Below, in pieces: positions 9,417-19,421 of a stretch of 64,000 nucleotides of DNA; within the stretch, counting starts at the first letter, position 1, and each line of letters starts with the position of its first letter. Location of the stretch: assembly GCF_000970345.1 (NCBI RefSeq), contig NZ_LAQU01000007.1:1-64000 (forward strand), given 5' to 3'. Under the pieces are notes generated by a model that did not search any database, was not told the origin of the DNA, and worked only from the letters and a program-made list of their open reading frames with translations. Position numbers and translations under genes: made by a program. The stretch comes from Robbsia andropogonis. GTDB lineage: Bacteria > Pseudomonadota > Gammaproteobacteria > Burkholderiales > Burkholderiaceae.

Positions 9417-10360
9417 GCCCGGGCTCTGGCGAACGGCGTGACGTCGTGGGTCGGCACGGGATGCGGCGCGTGGGGCGCGGCATCGTTTGCCGCGTGCTGC
9501 GCCGGTTGCGTCAGCTCGACCTCGGCAACCTTGGCGTGTGCAGCTTGCGTGGCGCGGCGATTGCCGCCGCGTGGCGTCGGCACCGTGGCGCCTGCCTGTG
9601 ACAAGCTGGCGTAGACCTTTTCCATCGTCATCGCCCGGAACGTCTCGATGTGTCGCCGTGCGATCAATTCCGCACGTTTGCCATCGCCCGCGATAAAAGC
9701 ATCGATCATTGCATTGTGATCGTGCTTGATCTCAGGTTTGGTCTGTTGTACCCCAAAGCCCAGCGCCACCAGCCGCGACATTTCATCCATCAGCCCCGAC
9801 AGGGTCCTCAGCAGGCGCTGGTTGCCACTTGCGGCGGCGATGGCGAGATGGAATTCCTTGTTGGCATCGAGAAATACATCTATTTGCTCGGGTAACGGCA
9901 CCGGATGCTTTACGCGGCATGCCGCCTCCAGGCGGCGCAGCAGATCGATGTCCACTCGACCGACGGCCAGGCGTGCGGCCAGCGGTTCCAGCTCCTCGCG
10001 AATCGAGAAGACTTCCTCGACATCCTTCAGCGTGATAGGGGCGACGCGATAGCCCTGGCGCGGCAGCGATTTGACGAATCCCTCATGGACGAGACGCACC
10101 AGGGCGATTCGGCAACTGTTCTTGCCGATGTTATAGACCTGCATCAACTCCGGCTCCGTGATGGTGCTGGAGGGCATCAGTCGGCACGCGATGATGTCGG
10201 CGCGCAAACGCGCATAGGCATCGTCGCCACGGCTTAGCGAGGCATCCGGCACGCTGGCGCCGAACGGACGCGGCAGTGAGTGCGCTGCGGCGTCCATCGT
10301 ATCCGGCGACGCAGGGGTCTGTGGCGAATGGGAGTCTATTGCGGCGTCTGCATGAGGCAT
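9413..10360 (-). CDS. GntR-family regulator, FCD (FadR) type
   Basis: A 315-residue regulator with an Ala/Pro-rich N-terminal tail, a winged helix (DDAYARLRADIIACRLMP, then ITEPELMQVYNIGKNSCRIALVRL) and an all-helical FCD effector domain with metal-type histidines (NKEFHLAIAAASGN...KHDHNAMIDAF). ATG 10360 follows GGAGACAGCC. It is the first gene of the eight-gene operon and should control it, normally as a repressor released by the pathway substrate. The helix-turn-helix is slightly atypical (EPELMQVYNIGKNS where LAxxLGVSRTPVR is usual). A palindrome GCGT-TATAT-ACGC at 10474-10486 in the A+T-rich upstream region is a possible operator. Confidence 0.87.
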   Translation of the reverse strand: MPHADAAIDSHSPQTPASPDTMDAAAHSLPRPFGASVPDASLSRGDDAYARLRADIIACRLMPSSTITEPELMQVYNIGKNSCRIALVRLVHEGFVKSLPRQGYRVAPITLKDVEEVFSIREELEPLAARLAVGRVDIDLLRRLEAACRVKHPVPLPEQIDVFLDANKEFHLAIAAASGNQRLLRTLSGLMDEMSRLVALGFGVQQTKPEIKHDHNAMIDAFIAGDGKRAELIARRHIETFRAMTMEKVYASLSQAGATVPTPRGGNRRATQAAHAKVAEVELTQPAQHAANDAAPHAPHPVPTHDVTPFARARA

Positions 10361-10568
10361 GGCTGTCTCCGTGAGCGGCTTACAAGTCCGTCTTGCGAGG
10401 CGTTGGGAAACGCTATTAAGACGCACAAAATTAGCGTCGGCAACAAATAAAAAAAGATATCAATTGCCGTGATGCGTTATATACGCCAATAGTTGTAAGC
10501 TGCTCAGAAGCTCAGTTTAGAGAGATCACGACGCAAGCGTGCCCTGAAAATGCCATGGGATAAGGGGA

Positions 10569-10594
10569 GCAGCCGGTACCGTGACACCGGCTGC
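10569..10594 (-). terminator. Terminator-like hairpin after the Lrp gene
   Basis: GCAGCCGGT / ACCGGCTGC forms a perfect 9-bp stem with an 8-nt loop, 61 bases past the stop of the Lrp-type gene. No strong T-run follows on the minus strand, so termination strength is uncertain. Confidence 0.45.
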
Positions 10595-10654
10595 AAGCTG
10601 ACAGGCGAGTAGGCAAACGCGCCCCGCGGAGAATGGGAGGGGGCGCCGTATGTC

Positions 10655-11131
10655 TCAGAGGCCGGGGAGCGGCAATTCGGTGGTGTACTTCAGTTGCTCC
10701 ATCGCGAAACTCGCGGTGACGTCCGACAGCGGAATCTGGGCGATAAGCCTTTGGTAGACCCGGTCATAACCGGTGATGTCGGGAACGACGACGCGCAACA
10801 TGTAATCGTACGCACCGCTCATCCGATAAAACTCCACCACTTCGGGGATGGCCTGTACGACCGCCTTGAAGTGATGAAACCATTCTTTGGAGTGGTTGCT
10901 GGTCTTCACTTGAACGAAGACCGTCACGCCCACCCCGAGCTTCACGGCATTCAGCAAGGCGACGCGTTTGAGGATATAGCCTTCTTTTTCCAGACGTTGC
11001 ACGCGGCGCCAGCAAGGCGTGGTCGTCAGGTTCACCGCTTCGGCCAGCTCATTGACAGGTGTGGTGGCATCCTGCTGCAATCGCGCCAGCAATTTGCGAT
11101 CTATTGCGTCCAGCGTGGTGGTGTCTTCCAT
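10655..11131 (-). CDS. Lrp/AsnC-family transcriptional regulator
   Basis: A 158-residue feast/famine regulator: N-terminal helix-turn-helix (LDAIDRKLLARLQQDATTP, then TTTPCWRRVQRLEKEGYI) and the C-terminal RAM/ACT-like effector domain (VFVQVKTSNHSKEWFHHF, GAYDYMLRVVVPDITGYD). It lies 65 bases after the stop of the NodT outer-membrane gene in the same orientation and may be cotranscribed with the pump or act elsewhere. Amino acids are the usual effectors; no target can be assigned. Confidence 0.93.
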   Translation of the reverse strand: MEDTTTLDAIDRKLLARLQQDATTPVNELAEAVNLTTTPCWRRVQRLEKEGYILKRVALLNAVKLGVGVTVFVQVKTSNHSKEWFHHFKAVVQAIPEVVEFYRMSGAYDYMLRVVVPDITGYDRVYQRLIAQIPLSDVTASFAMEQLKYTTELPLPGL

Positions 11132-11196
11132 GGCAAGTCCAAGATCGGGCCGTTGCGGCCCTATCCGCAGATGGTAGAGCGTTCGCTTGTCGCCGT

Positions 11197-12729
11197 CTAA
11201 TGGGCGTTCCAGCCCAGGCCGAGGCTTTTCTGGATTGTGACGAAGTCCTGTACCAGTTGGGCCTTGCCGGACACGGTGTCACGCTCCGCCGACAGACGGG
11301 TGCGTTCGGCGTCAAGCAAGTCGATCATGCTTGCGGCGCCTGCGCGATAACGTTGTTCCACCAAGGTGGCGGACCGCGTGGCGGACGCCTGTACCGCCAT
11401 CAACTGCACGACATTTTCGCGTTGGTGACCGTAGCGGGACAGGGCGGTATCCGCGTCGCGCAATGCCTCGAGGACGGCCTTGCGGTAATCGGCCTCGGCG
11501 GCATCACGTTGCGCTTCAGCCGAATGCACGGACGCCGCGGTCCGTCCGAAATCGAGGACGTTCCACGAGAGGTAGGGCACGCCAAGCCAAGCGGCATTGC
11601 TCTTGCGGAACAAATGCGCCGGCTGTGTCCCGCTGAAGCCGAGGTCGCCATACAGGGTCAGCTTGGGAAAGAATGCTGCCTTCTGTTGTCCAATCTGCGC
11701 GGTGGCTTCGGCCAATTTCCGCTCTGCGGCGCGGATATCGGGACGCCGCTGCAGCATCGCCGTGGGATCGCCGATCGCGACTTCCGCAGGGACAGCGGGC
11801 AGGGGGGCTGACGGTGATAATTCGGCATCCAACGCGCCGGGCTCCATCCCGCATAGCACCGCAAGGCGATCGAGGGACTCACCCAGGTCGGCGTTGATCG
11901 GTGCGATGGAGGCGCGGGTAGTGTCCACTTGCGTGCGCGTGCGTTCGACATCCACGTCGCCCGCCGTGCCCCGGTCGCGGCGCTGCTGGGTGAGATCGAG
12001 GATTTTCTGTTCCGCCGTTGCCGATTGATTCGCGAGCATGATCCGCTGTTGCTGTGCTCGCAGATCGATATATGCTTGTGCCACTTCAGCGGCCAGCGAT
12101 ACATGGGCGTCGGCCAGGTTGGCCTCGCTTACCTGTGCATCGGCGCCGGCCGCCTCGATGGCTCGGCGCGTTCCGCCGAACAGATCGATTTCCCAGCTGG
12201 CAAGGAAGGACGCGGAGAAATTCTGTATAGGACCGCTCCCCCCCAGCAGGTTGCCGAGGCTATCGGGGCGGCGCGCCCGGATCACGGTGCCGCTACCGCT
12301 GACTTTCGGCAGTTCGTTGGCCTGTTCTTTCGACAACGCGGCACGCGAGGCGCGCAAGCGGGCTTCCGCTGCCTGAATGTCAGGGTTGTGAGCCAGCGCC
12401 CGCTCGATGAGGCTGTTCAGTTCGGCATCGTTCAGCATGGTCCACCATTGAGAGATGCCCGGAGAGGTGGCAATACCCTTGTCTGGCGTGCGGCGGAATG
12501 CGTTCGCCTTCAGCGTATCGGGGGCGGCATTGGGTGCGCCTTTGTAGTCCGGTCCGACCGTGCAGCCGGTCAATCCCAGCGCGGTAAGCACAGCGACGGT
12601 CACCAAGGCGCCGGCAAACCGGCGGGATGGCTGTGGCCGCCGCGCGATGAACGCGGTTTGCGATATACGCAGCAGCGATGACGGGTTGGTCGGCGTCGCT
12701 GTGGCGGAAGAGGAGCGGGTGGAAGTCAT
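11197..12729 (-). CDS. NodT-family outer-membrane efflux lipoprotein
   Basis: A 510-residue TolC-like channel. The N-terminus has a lipobox (TALGLTGC) followed by TVGPDY, the standard opening of RND/MFS outer-membrane factors; two OEP repeats follow (for example AEARLRASRAALSKEQANELP and AERKLAEATAQIGQQKAAFFP). It should complete a tripartite pump with the EmrB-like and EmrA-like proteins encoded just upstream. A TTG at 12765 overlapping the previous stop (TTGA) is an alternative start; ATG 12729 is chosen because it gives a normal lipoprotein signal. Neither start has a strong ribosome-binding site. Confidence 0.92.
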   Translation of the reverse strand: MTSTRSSSATATPTNPSSLLRISQTAFIARRPQPSRRFAGALVTVAVLTALGLTGCTVGPDYKGAPNAAPDTLKANAFRRTPDKGIATSPGISQWWTMLNDAELNSLIERALAHNPDIQAAEARLRASRAALSKEQANELPKVSGSGTVIRARRPDSLGNLLGGSGPIQNFSASFLASWEIDLFGGTRRAIEAAGADAQVSEANLADAHVSLAAEVAQAYIDLRAQQQRIMLANQSATAEQKILDLTQQRRDRGTAGDVDVERTRTQVDTTRASIAPINADLGESLDRLAVLCGMEPGALDAELSPSAPLPAVPAEVAIGDPTAMLQRRPDIRAAERKLAEATAQIGQQKAAFFPKLTLYGDLGFSGTQPAHLFRKSNAAWLGVPYLSWNVLDFGRTAASVHSAEAQRDAAEADYRKAVLEALRDADTALSRYGHQRENVVQLMAVQASATRSATLVEQRYRAGAASMIDLLDAERTRLSAERDTVSGKAQLVQDFVTIQKSLGLGWNAH

Positions 12730-12761
12730 GCGGCCGATATCAAATAAAGCGTTCACGGTGA

Positions 12762-14360
12762 TCAATGCCCACCCGAGGAAGCACCGCCGAAGCCGCGCGG
12801 AGACCGAAGGAATAAGGCCAGGGGGATGCAGATCAACAGCGCGATTGCCAGCAGGAAGAAGGTTTCCGCATACGTCATCACGGTAGCCTGCACATGAATC
12901 TGCTGCGCGAATTGGCTGAGCGCCTGCATGTGCGCATGCGCGGCGTCACTGCCTTGGGCCATGAAACTGGCGGCGTTGCCGTCGATGCGCGCATTGGCCA
13001 GCACTGAATTGTTCGTCACGGCTTCGCGCAGGATGTTGTCATGCAGCACGGTGCGGCGATCCAGGAAGATGCCGATCAATGCAAGGCCCACCGAGCCGCC
13101 GAGGTTGCGCGCCATGTTGTACATGCCGGACGCTTCGCCGGCCTGTTCTCTCGTCACCGCTGCCATCGCCGCCTGATTCAAGGGCATCAGTGCCAGCATC
13201 TGCCCGAAACCGCGCATCAACTGCGAGTAGGTAAAGTCATGGCCCACGCTTTGCGCTGTCAACGACGTATCCAGCAGGCAACTGATGCCGAACAATATGA
13301 CGCCCGTCATGACGAGCCAACGGGCGTCGATGGCACCGAGTATCCGGGGCAATACGGGCATGAGGAGGAAGGCCGGCAGTCCCGAGACCAACAATACGAC
13401 CCCGGACTGTTCCGCGTTGTACCCTGCCACACCGGATAGAAACTGCGGCAGCAGATAGGCGACGCAATACAGACCCATGCCGACGGCGAACACGATCAGG
13501 ATGACGCTGGCGTAGCGGAGATTGCGAAACAACGACAGACGCAACATCGGTTCCCGCGCGACGAATTGCGAGATGGCGATCAGGATCATGCCCACCACCG
13601 TGACGATCGTCAGCGTCGTGATCATCTGTGATTCGAACCAGCGATTACGCTGGCCCTCCTCCAGCACCACGGTCAGTGAACTTAAGCCGATGGACAGGCC
13701 GACGATGCCCAGCCAATCCGCGCTGAAGAAACGCGACCATTGTGGTTTCTCCGGCGGCAGGCCGACCCATAGCAGTACCAGCAACGCGATGCAGACGGGG
13801 ATGTTGATGTAGAAGCACCATGCCCAGTTGATGTTCTCCGCCAACCAACCGCCCGCCACCGGCCCGAGCAAGGGGCCCAGCAGCACGATGAGGCCGAAGA
13901 TGGACATGCCGACAGGCATCTGCTTCGGTGGCAGGCGCATCCGGATGATCATCTGCGCGGTGGGAATCAAGGCCCCGCCGGCGAAGCCCTGGCCGAGCCG
14001 TCCAACGATGATCTGCGGCAAGTTTTGCGAAAGGCCGCAGAAGATCGAGAACACGGTAAACAACGCGGCCGTGCCGAGCAGGAAATTACGCAGACCGAAG
14101 ACGCGGGTGAGCCAGGCAGCCAGCGGAATCATCACGATTTCCGACATCAGATAGGCGGTCGAAATCCAGGTGCCTTCAGTGCCGGTGGCGCCAATTTCGC
14201 CTTGGATCTGCGGCAACGCCGAGTTCGTGATCGAGATATCCAGCGTGGCCATCAACGCCCCCAACGCGCCGGCGAACACGGCGACCCAGTCCGCGGTGGA
14301 GGCGCGACGGTTGTCGTCGTCGATCGACGCGGTGGGGCGCGAGGAGAGGGTTTCAGCCAT
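12762..14360 (-). CDS. EmrB/QacA-type MFS drug exporter (DHA2, 14 helices)
   Basis: A 532-residue proton-driven inner-membrane exporter. Motif A-like and DHA2 signatures are visible: LDISITNSALPQIQGEIG in helix 1, GTWISTAYLMSEIVMIPLAA, and GRLGQGFAGGALIPTAQMII, followed by about fourteen hydrophobic segments. The ATG at 14360 overlaps the EmrA stop by 8 bases; a longer frame would add 62 residues of Arg/Pro-rich sequence that is the overlap read in another frame. With the adaptor and the NodT channel it forms a pump exporting hydrophobic drugs or acids, controlled by the divergent TetR gene. Confidence 0.93.
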   Translation of the reverse strand: MAETLSSRPTASIDDDNRRASTADWVAVFAGALGALMATLDISITNSALPQIQGEIGATGTEGTWISTAYLMSEIVMIPLAAWLTRVFGLRNFLLGTAALFTVFSIFCGLSQNLPQIIVGRLGQGFAGGALIPTAQMIIRMRLPPKQMPVGMSIFGLIVLLGPLLGPVAGGWLAENINWAWCFYINIPVCIALLVLLWVGLPPEKPQWSRFFSADWLGIVGLSIGLSSLTVVLEEGQRNRWFESQMITTLTIVTVVGMILIAISQFVAREPMLRLSLFRNLRYASVILIVFAVGMGLYCVAYLLPQFLSGVAGYNAEQSGVVLLVSGLPAFLLMPVLPRILGAIDARWLVMTGVILFGISCLLDTSLTAQSVGHDFTYSQLMRGFGQMLALMPLNQAAMAAVTREQAGEASGMYNMARNLGGSVGLALIGIFLDRRTVLHDNILREAVTNNSVLANARIDGNAASFMAQGSDAAHAHMQALSQFAQQIHVQATVMTYAETFFLLAIALLICIPLALFLRSPRGFGGASSGGH

Positions 14361-15636
14361 GATTCGCCGCCGGGGAGGCCGCTGGTGCGGATGCGGCGTT
14401 CGCGGACGAGCTGACGCGCGATGTCGCGACGCCGGATGCAACGCCAGACGTCGCCGGCGACGAGCTGGCGACGTCGCCCACGGCGTCGCTGGAGGATTGC
14501 GCGCCTTGCGATTGCGATTGTTGTGGCGTGACGCTGGTGTCCACATCGACGGTCACGGACATGCCGGGCAACAGCAGGCTGCGCGTCTGCTTGTCGGTAT
14601 CCAGGCGGATACGTACCGGCACACGTTGCACGATCTTCGTGAAGTTGCCCGTTGCATTTTCTGGCGGCAGCAGGGCGAACTCGGATCCGGTGCCCGGCGC
14701 GAAACTGTCCACCACACCGCGCAGGTCGACGCCAGGCATGGCATCCACGTGCAGTTTTGCCGGCTGTCCAACGCGCATGTCGCTCAGTTGCGTTTCCTTG
14801 TAGTTCGCCACCAGGTAGATCTGCTCGACAGGCACGACAGTCATCGTCTTCGTTCCTGGCTGCAAGTATTGTCCAACGCGCACGGTGCGGTCGCCAATCC
14901 GGCCGTCGATCGGGCTGCGAACGATCGTGTCATCCAGGTTCAAGGCCGAATCGCGTGCGCTTGCCTGACTTGCTTCCATCTGCGCCTTGGCTTGCGCGAT
15001 CTGGGCGCGCATCGAGGCGATTTGCGCCTCGGCGGCTTTCACCGCCGCAAGGTTCGCGCGGTAAGTCGCCCGGGCCTGGTCGCGGGTATTGCGCAGATCG
15101 GCGACGCGCTCGCTGGTTTCGGCACCCGTCGCGGCCAGCGGTGCGTAGCGGTCATATTCGCGCGCCGCGTGGTCATAATTGATTCGCGATGCCTCGGCTT
15201 GCGCCCTGGCTTGTTCGATGCTCGCTTCCTGCTGCGTGATATCGGCTTGTGCCCTGACGATATCCGCCTGGCGCGCATCGATCGTCGCCTTGGCCTGGTC
15301 CAGCGAGGCCTGGTACTGGCGTGTGTCGAGTTTCAACAGGGCTTGCCCTGCCTTGACGGTGGCGTTGTCTGGAACATACACCTGCAGGACGTAGCCGGAA
15401 ACCTTCGGCGAGATGGTGACGCTGTCCGCGCGCAGATAGGCGTCATCGGTTGATTCGATAAAACGACCCACCAGCCACCAATGCGCGCCCCACGCCACGC
15501 CGACCAGTACCGCGACGATCAGCAGTCCCAGCAGGACACGGGTCCGGCGCTTATTGTTTTTCGGCTCGGTCGTGTTGCCGGGTGCAGATTGTCCGTTCGG
15601 ACCGCCGCTCGACTGCGGCGTAGTGCTTGTCGCCAC
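14353..15636 (-). CDS. EmrA/HlyD-type membrane-fusion adaptor
   Basis: A 427-residue periplasmic adaptor with one N-terminal membrane helix (VLLGLLIVAVLVGVAWGAHW), a biotinyl-lipoyl-like barrel (ISPKVSGYVLQVYVPDNATV), a long coiled-coil hairpin rich in Ala/Gln (about 110-240) and a beta-barrel (DTIVRSPIDGRIGDRTV). The C-terminal 70 residues are a Ser/Ala/Thr-rich low-complexity tail. GTG at 15636 is chosen because GGAG lies six bases upstream; a TTG at 15648 lacks such a site. First gene of the pump operon, divergent from tetR. Confidence 0.93.
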   Translation of the reverse strand: MATSTTPQSSGGPNGQSAPGNTTEPKNNKRRTRVLLGLLIVAVLVGVAWGAHWWLVGRFIESTDDAYLRADSVTISPKVSGYVLQVYVPDNATVKAGQALLKLDTRQYQASLDQAKATIDARQADIVRAQADITQQEASIEQARAQAEASRINYDHAAREYDRYAPLAATGAETSERVADLRNTRDQARATYRANLAAVKAAEAQIASMRAQIAQAKAQMEASQASARDSALNLDDTIVRSPIDGRIGDRTVRVGQYLQPGTKTMTVVPVEQIYLVANYKETQLSDMRVGQPAKLHVDAMPGVDLRGVVDSFAPGTGSEFALLPPENATGNFTKIVQRVPVRIRLDTDKQTRSLLLPGMSVTVDVDTSVTPQQSQSQGAQSSSDAVGDVASSSPATSGVASGVATSRVSSSANAASAPAASPAANHG

Positions 15637-15665
15637 GCTTGGCTCCAAATTATTCCAGTAGGCAT

Positions 15666-15687
15666 AATTATTCCGTTTGGAAGAATT
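15666..15687. promoter_or_regulatory. Candidate TetR operator in the pump/regulator divergent region
   Basis: AATTATTCC-GTTT-GGAAGAATT is an inverted repeat with one mismatch, centred between the divergent adaptor and tetR genes. The left arm AATTATTCC is repeated directly at 15648-15656. Position and symmetry fit autoregulation and pump repression by the TetR protein; this is inferred, not shown. Confidence 0.5.
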
Positions 15688-15726
15688 GTGTCAAGTGGTA
15701 TTATTTGAATCGGTCCAACAAACGAC

Positions 15727-16602
15727 ATGCATAGAGTGGTCACCAAGGTCCCTCGCAAATCGACACCCCGCGGCTTGGCGAAGCAACCCGCGCTGTCCGC
15801 CGCGTCCTCGACGAAAGTCGCGCGTACCGCGGCGGCGGCGTCGCGCGCCATGCCGTCAAAAGCCACACGCACGGCAGAGGTGGCGGAAGATAAGCGGCTG
15901 AGGCATCCGCCTGGTGGCGGATACGCGCGGGGCGAGGAGACGCGATTGCGGATCATCGAGGCGGCCATCGGCGTATTTGGCGAGCGCGGATTCGATGCCG
16001 CCACGACACGTGAGATTGCGCAACGAGCGGGCGTCAATCCGCCTGCGTTGCAGTACTACTTCGAGAACAAGGACGGTGTTTATCGGGCTTGCGCGGAGCA
16101 CATGGCCTCCACGTCGCGCGCACGTTTCGACCCTGTGCTGGCGCGCGTGGAGGCGGCGTTGAAGGCCGGTATCACGGAAGAGGAGGCGATTGATCTGTTT
16201 TGCGATCTGCTCGACGTGTTGGTCGAGCATTTACTCAACTCGACCGATTATCGCAGTCGTCACCTGTTCATGGCGCGCGTGCAAAGCGGCCATGCGCCCG
16301 ACGAAGGCATCGAGGCCCTGCGCAGGAAGGTCAGCCATCCGATCAATCGCGCCGCCACCGCGTTGCTTTCCCGGCTTAGCGGCCTGTCATCGGACGATGT
16401 CGCGTTGCGGATGAAATCGTTGATGCTGTTTGGTCAGGTGTTCGTCTTTCACGTTGCCAGGCCAATGGCGTTGCATCTGATGAAATGGAACGATTTCGAT
16501 GCCGACAGCATCGCCGCCGTGAAAAAGATGGTGCGCGAGCAGACCGCCACCACGTTGCGCGGCTGGTTGACCGAATTGCGCGATACGCCGGCAAAGAAAT
16601 AG
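15727..16602 (+). CDS. TetR-family regulator (CerR-like, DUF1956 C-terminus)
   Basis: A 291-residue repressor. The helix-turn-helix is at about 70-120 (RLRIIEAAIGVFGERGFDAA, TTREIAQRAGVNPPALQYYF) and the C-terminal ligand domain resembles the CerR/YbiH group (LFMARVQSGHAPDEGIE...VLFGQVFVFHVARP-type segments). The first ~65 residues are an unusual Ala/Thr/Arg/Lys-rich tail; ATG codons further in could be the true start, and the ATG at 15727 has no clear ribosome-binding site. Divergent from the EmrAB/NodT operon, which it most likely represses. Confidence 0.88.
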   Translation: MHRVVTKVPRKSTPRGLAKQPALSAASSTKVARTAAAASRAMPSKATRTAEVAEDKRLRHPPGGGYARGEETRLRIIEAAIGVFGERGFDAATTREIAQRAGVNPPALQYYFENKDGVYRACAEHMASTSRARFDPVLARVEAALKAGITEEEAIDLFCDLLDVLVEHLLNSTDYRSRHLFMARVQSGHAPDEGIEALRRKVSHPINRAATALLSRLSGLSSDDVALRMKSLMLFGQVFVFHVARPMALHLMKWNDFDADSIAAVKKMVREQTATTLRGWLTELRDTPAKK

Positions 16603-16687
16603 GTCTTTCGTGGGCGCATTCCACTACGTTGGGTGGGACTTCGCCATATTGCCGCGCTTTGTCACGCCCTCGGCAACGCCGCTGCGG

Positions 16688-18100
<1,413 letters not shown>

Positions 18101-18138
18101 TCGGTGCCCGTGACGAGACGTCGACGCTGATAAAAAGC

Positions 18139-18167
18139 TTGGCAAGCCTGAAAACCTCACCTATAAT
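18139..18167 (+). promoter_or_regulatory. Consensus sigma-70 promoter for tRNA-Ser
   Basis: TTGGCA at 18139-18144 and TATAAT at 18162-18167 are separated by 17 bases, close to the ideal. Transcription would start near 18174, giving a leader of about 90 bases before the tRNA. Confidence 0.8.
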
Positions 18168-18261
18168 CTTTCTTCTTCGCGATTCGACCCGCGGAGCGCT
18201 GGCGGAAAAGCAAAGCATCACCATCGATGGGGTGTGGCGCAACCGGCAGAGGTAGCAAGTA

Positions 18262-18351
<90 letters not shown>

Positions 18352-18381
18352 TATGTATAGCCAGTCTGAATTTCGGGCTGG

Positions 18382-18419
18382 TTTCAAGCAGATCGGGTTT
18401 TACCCCGAAACGCTTGAAA
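18382..18419 (+). ncRNA. Structured tRNA 3' trailer
   Basis: A nested hairpin lies between the tRNA and its terminator: outer stem TTTCAAGC / GCTTGAAA (8 bp), inner stem TCGGG / CCCGA with loop TTTTAC. It would be released from the primary transcript by tRNA 3' processing as a fragment of about 90 nt ending in the intrinsic terminator, resembling 3' external transcribed spacer RNAs. A function as a small RNA is inference. Confidence 0.45.
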
Positions 18420-18421
18420 TT

Positions 18422-18444
18422 AAAGGGGCTTCGGCCCCTTTTTT
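18422..18444 (+). terminator. Intrinsic terminator after tRNA-Ser
   Basis: AAAGGGGC-TTCG-GCCCCTTT: an 8-bp stem closed by a stable TTCG tetraloop and followed by TTTTTT in total. A textbook Rho-independent terminator. Confidence 0.93.
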
Positions 18445-18740
18445 CGTTTACGGTGCCTCTTTTCGGCGTCGTTCAGAGCGCTATAATCCCCCCGCTCGAA
18501 TCGTACAAAAATTCGTATAAGGGGACAAAGCGGTGACGATCACGTATAAGAATAGGCCGAATCTGCTTGCCGTCATGCATTTAGCATGAATACACGTTCT
18601 CGACAAATTCGGAAGTAGGCCCATCAACACCGTAGGCACCGAGCTGGTTCTTTTGGCATTGGCGTTGATTTGGATTTGAAAAAAAACGAAACGGCCACGC
18701 GAATGCACTGTTCGGGCTACCGCGCGCACGAGCTAAGCGA

Positions 18741-19421
18741 TTAGATGAAGCGATGTTTCGGTATCGCTATATGTACAATCTTTTGCTCTGCGTCACTTGC
18801 CGTCACAGAAAAGGTTTCATGAAATTGCGGTAAAGATGACGCATAATCTAAATAAGCTGTGTGGTAAAAATGTCGAAGTACGAAGTCGACGAAATGGAAT
18901 GGCGTAAGGGCGGATGTTGCCGGTATGCGGCAGTTCTTATATTGCCCAAGAGTTAGATGTGACTTTGGATGGTGAAGATTTCTATAGACTCCCTCCCGAG
19001 AATCAAAATCAAAGCGTACAGGAAATGGAACTACGCTTTTGGCCACTATATCTGCGAATATCACATCTTCCAGGTAAAGCTCAGGATTATTTTGAAATTC
19101 GGATAAGTGCGGGGAAGGAAGAAACGCAAGTCGATGTCGCTCCAAATTTTCGCCACTAAAAAGATAGCTCATTTGAAGCATCGCACCATCAGGAAGCAGA
19201 ACATTGAATGCCCGTTCCGTACGAAGGGCATCATATAACTCATGGTAGTGGGTGTCTTTCAACGCCAATGCGAGATGTTCAGCGCCCGAAAAAGTTATCT
19301 CAGATCTGCCGTCGACCAGTTGGCGCCGTATAGCAAAATTTTGATCGCTTGATAGGCCAATTTCGACTAAATGGCTAACAAGCGAGTCAAGTTGCGACTT
19401 CAGAGCATCCGGTGTAACCAT
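18741..19421 (-). CDS. DUF2290-like protein paired with the helicase
   Basis: A 226-residue soluble protein of unknown function. The signature HPKSHLTLGQYKNCRIP (about 158-174), followed by LTPFHFVDFVLRHFYHTAYL, is what I associate with the DUF2290 family; this is recalled, not searched. The start is set by a TAATG overlap: the helicase stop TAA and this ATG share one base, so the two proteins are translationally coupled and probably made in fixed ratio. No catalytic motif, membrane segment or signal peptide is seen. The His/Asn/Cys-rich signature could be a binding or catalytic site. Likely a partner or effector of the helicase. Confidence 0.7.
   Translation of the reverse strand: MVTPDALKSQLDSLVSHLVEIGLSSDQNFAIRRQLVDGRSEITFSGAEHLALALKDTHYHELYDALRTERAFNVLLPDGAMLQMSYLFSGENLERHRLAFLPSPHLSEFQNNPELYLEDVIFADIVAKSVVPFPVRFDFDSREGVYRNLHHPKSHLTLGQYKNCRIPATSALTPFHFVDFVLRHFYHTAYLDYASSLPQFHETFSVTASDAEQKIVHIAIPKHRFI

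Noticed and set aside
14170-15453. 427-residue plus-strand open frame
   Set aside because: It is the antisense shadow of the EmrA adaptor and part of EmrB; composition is Arg/Ala-rich with no family pattern.
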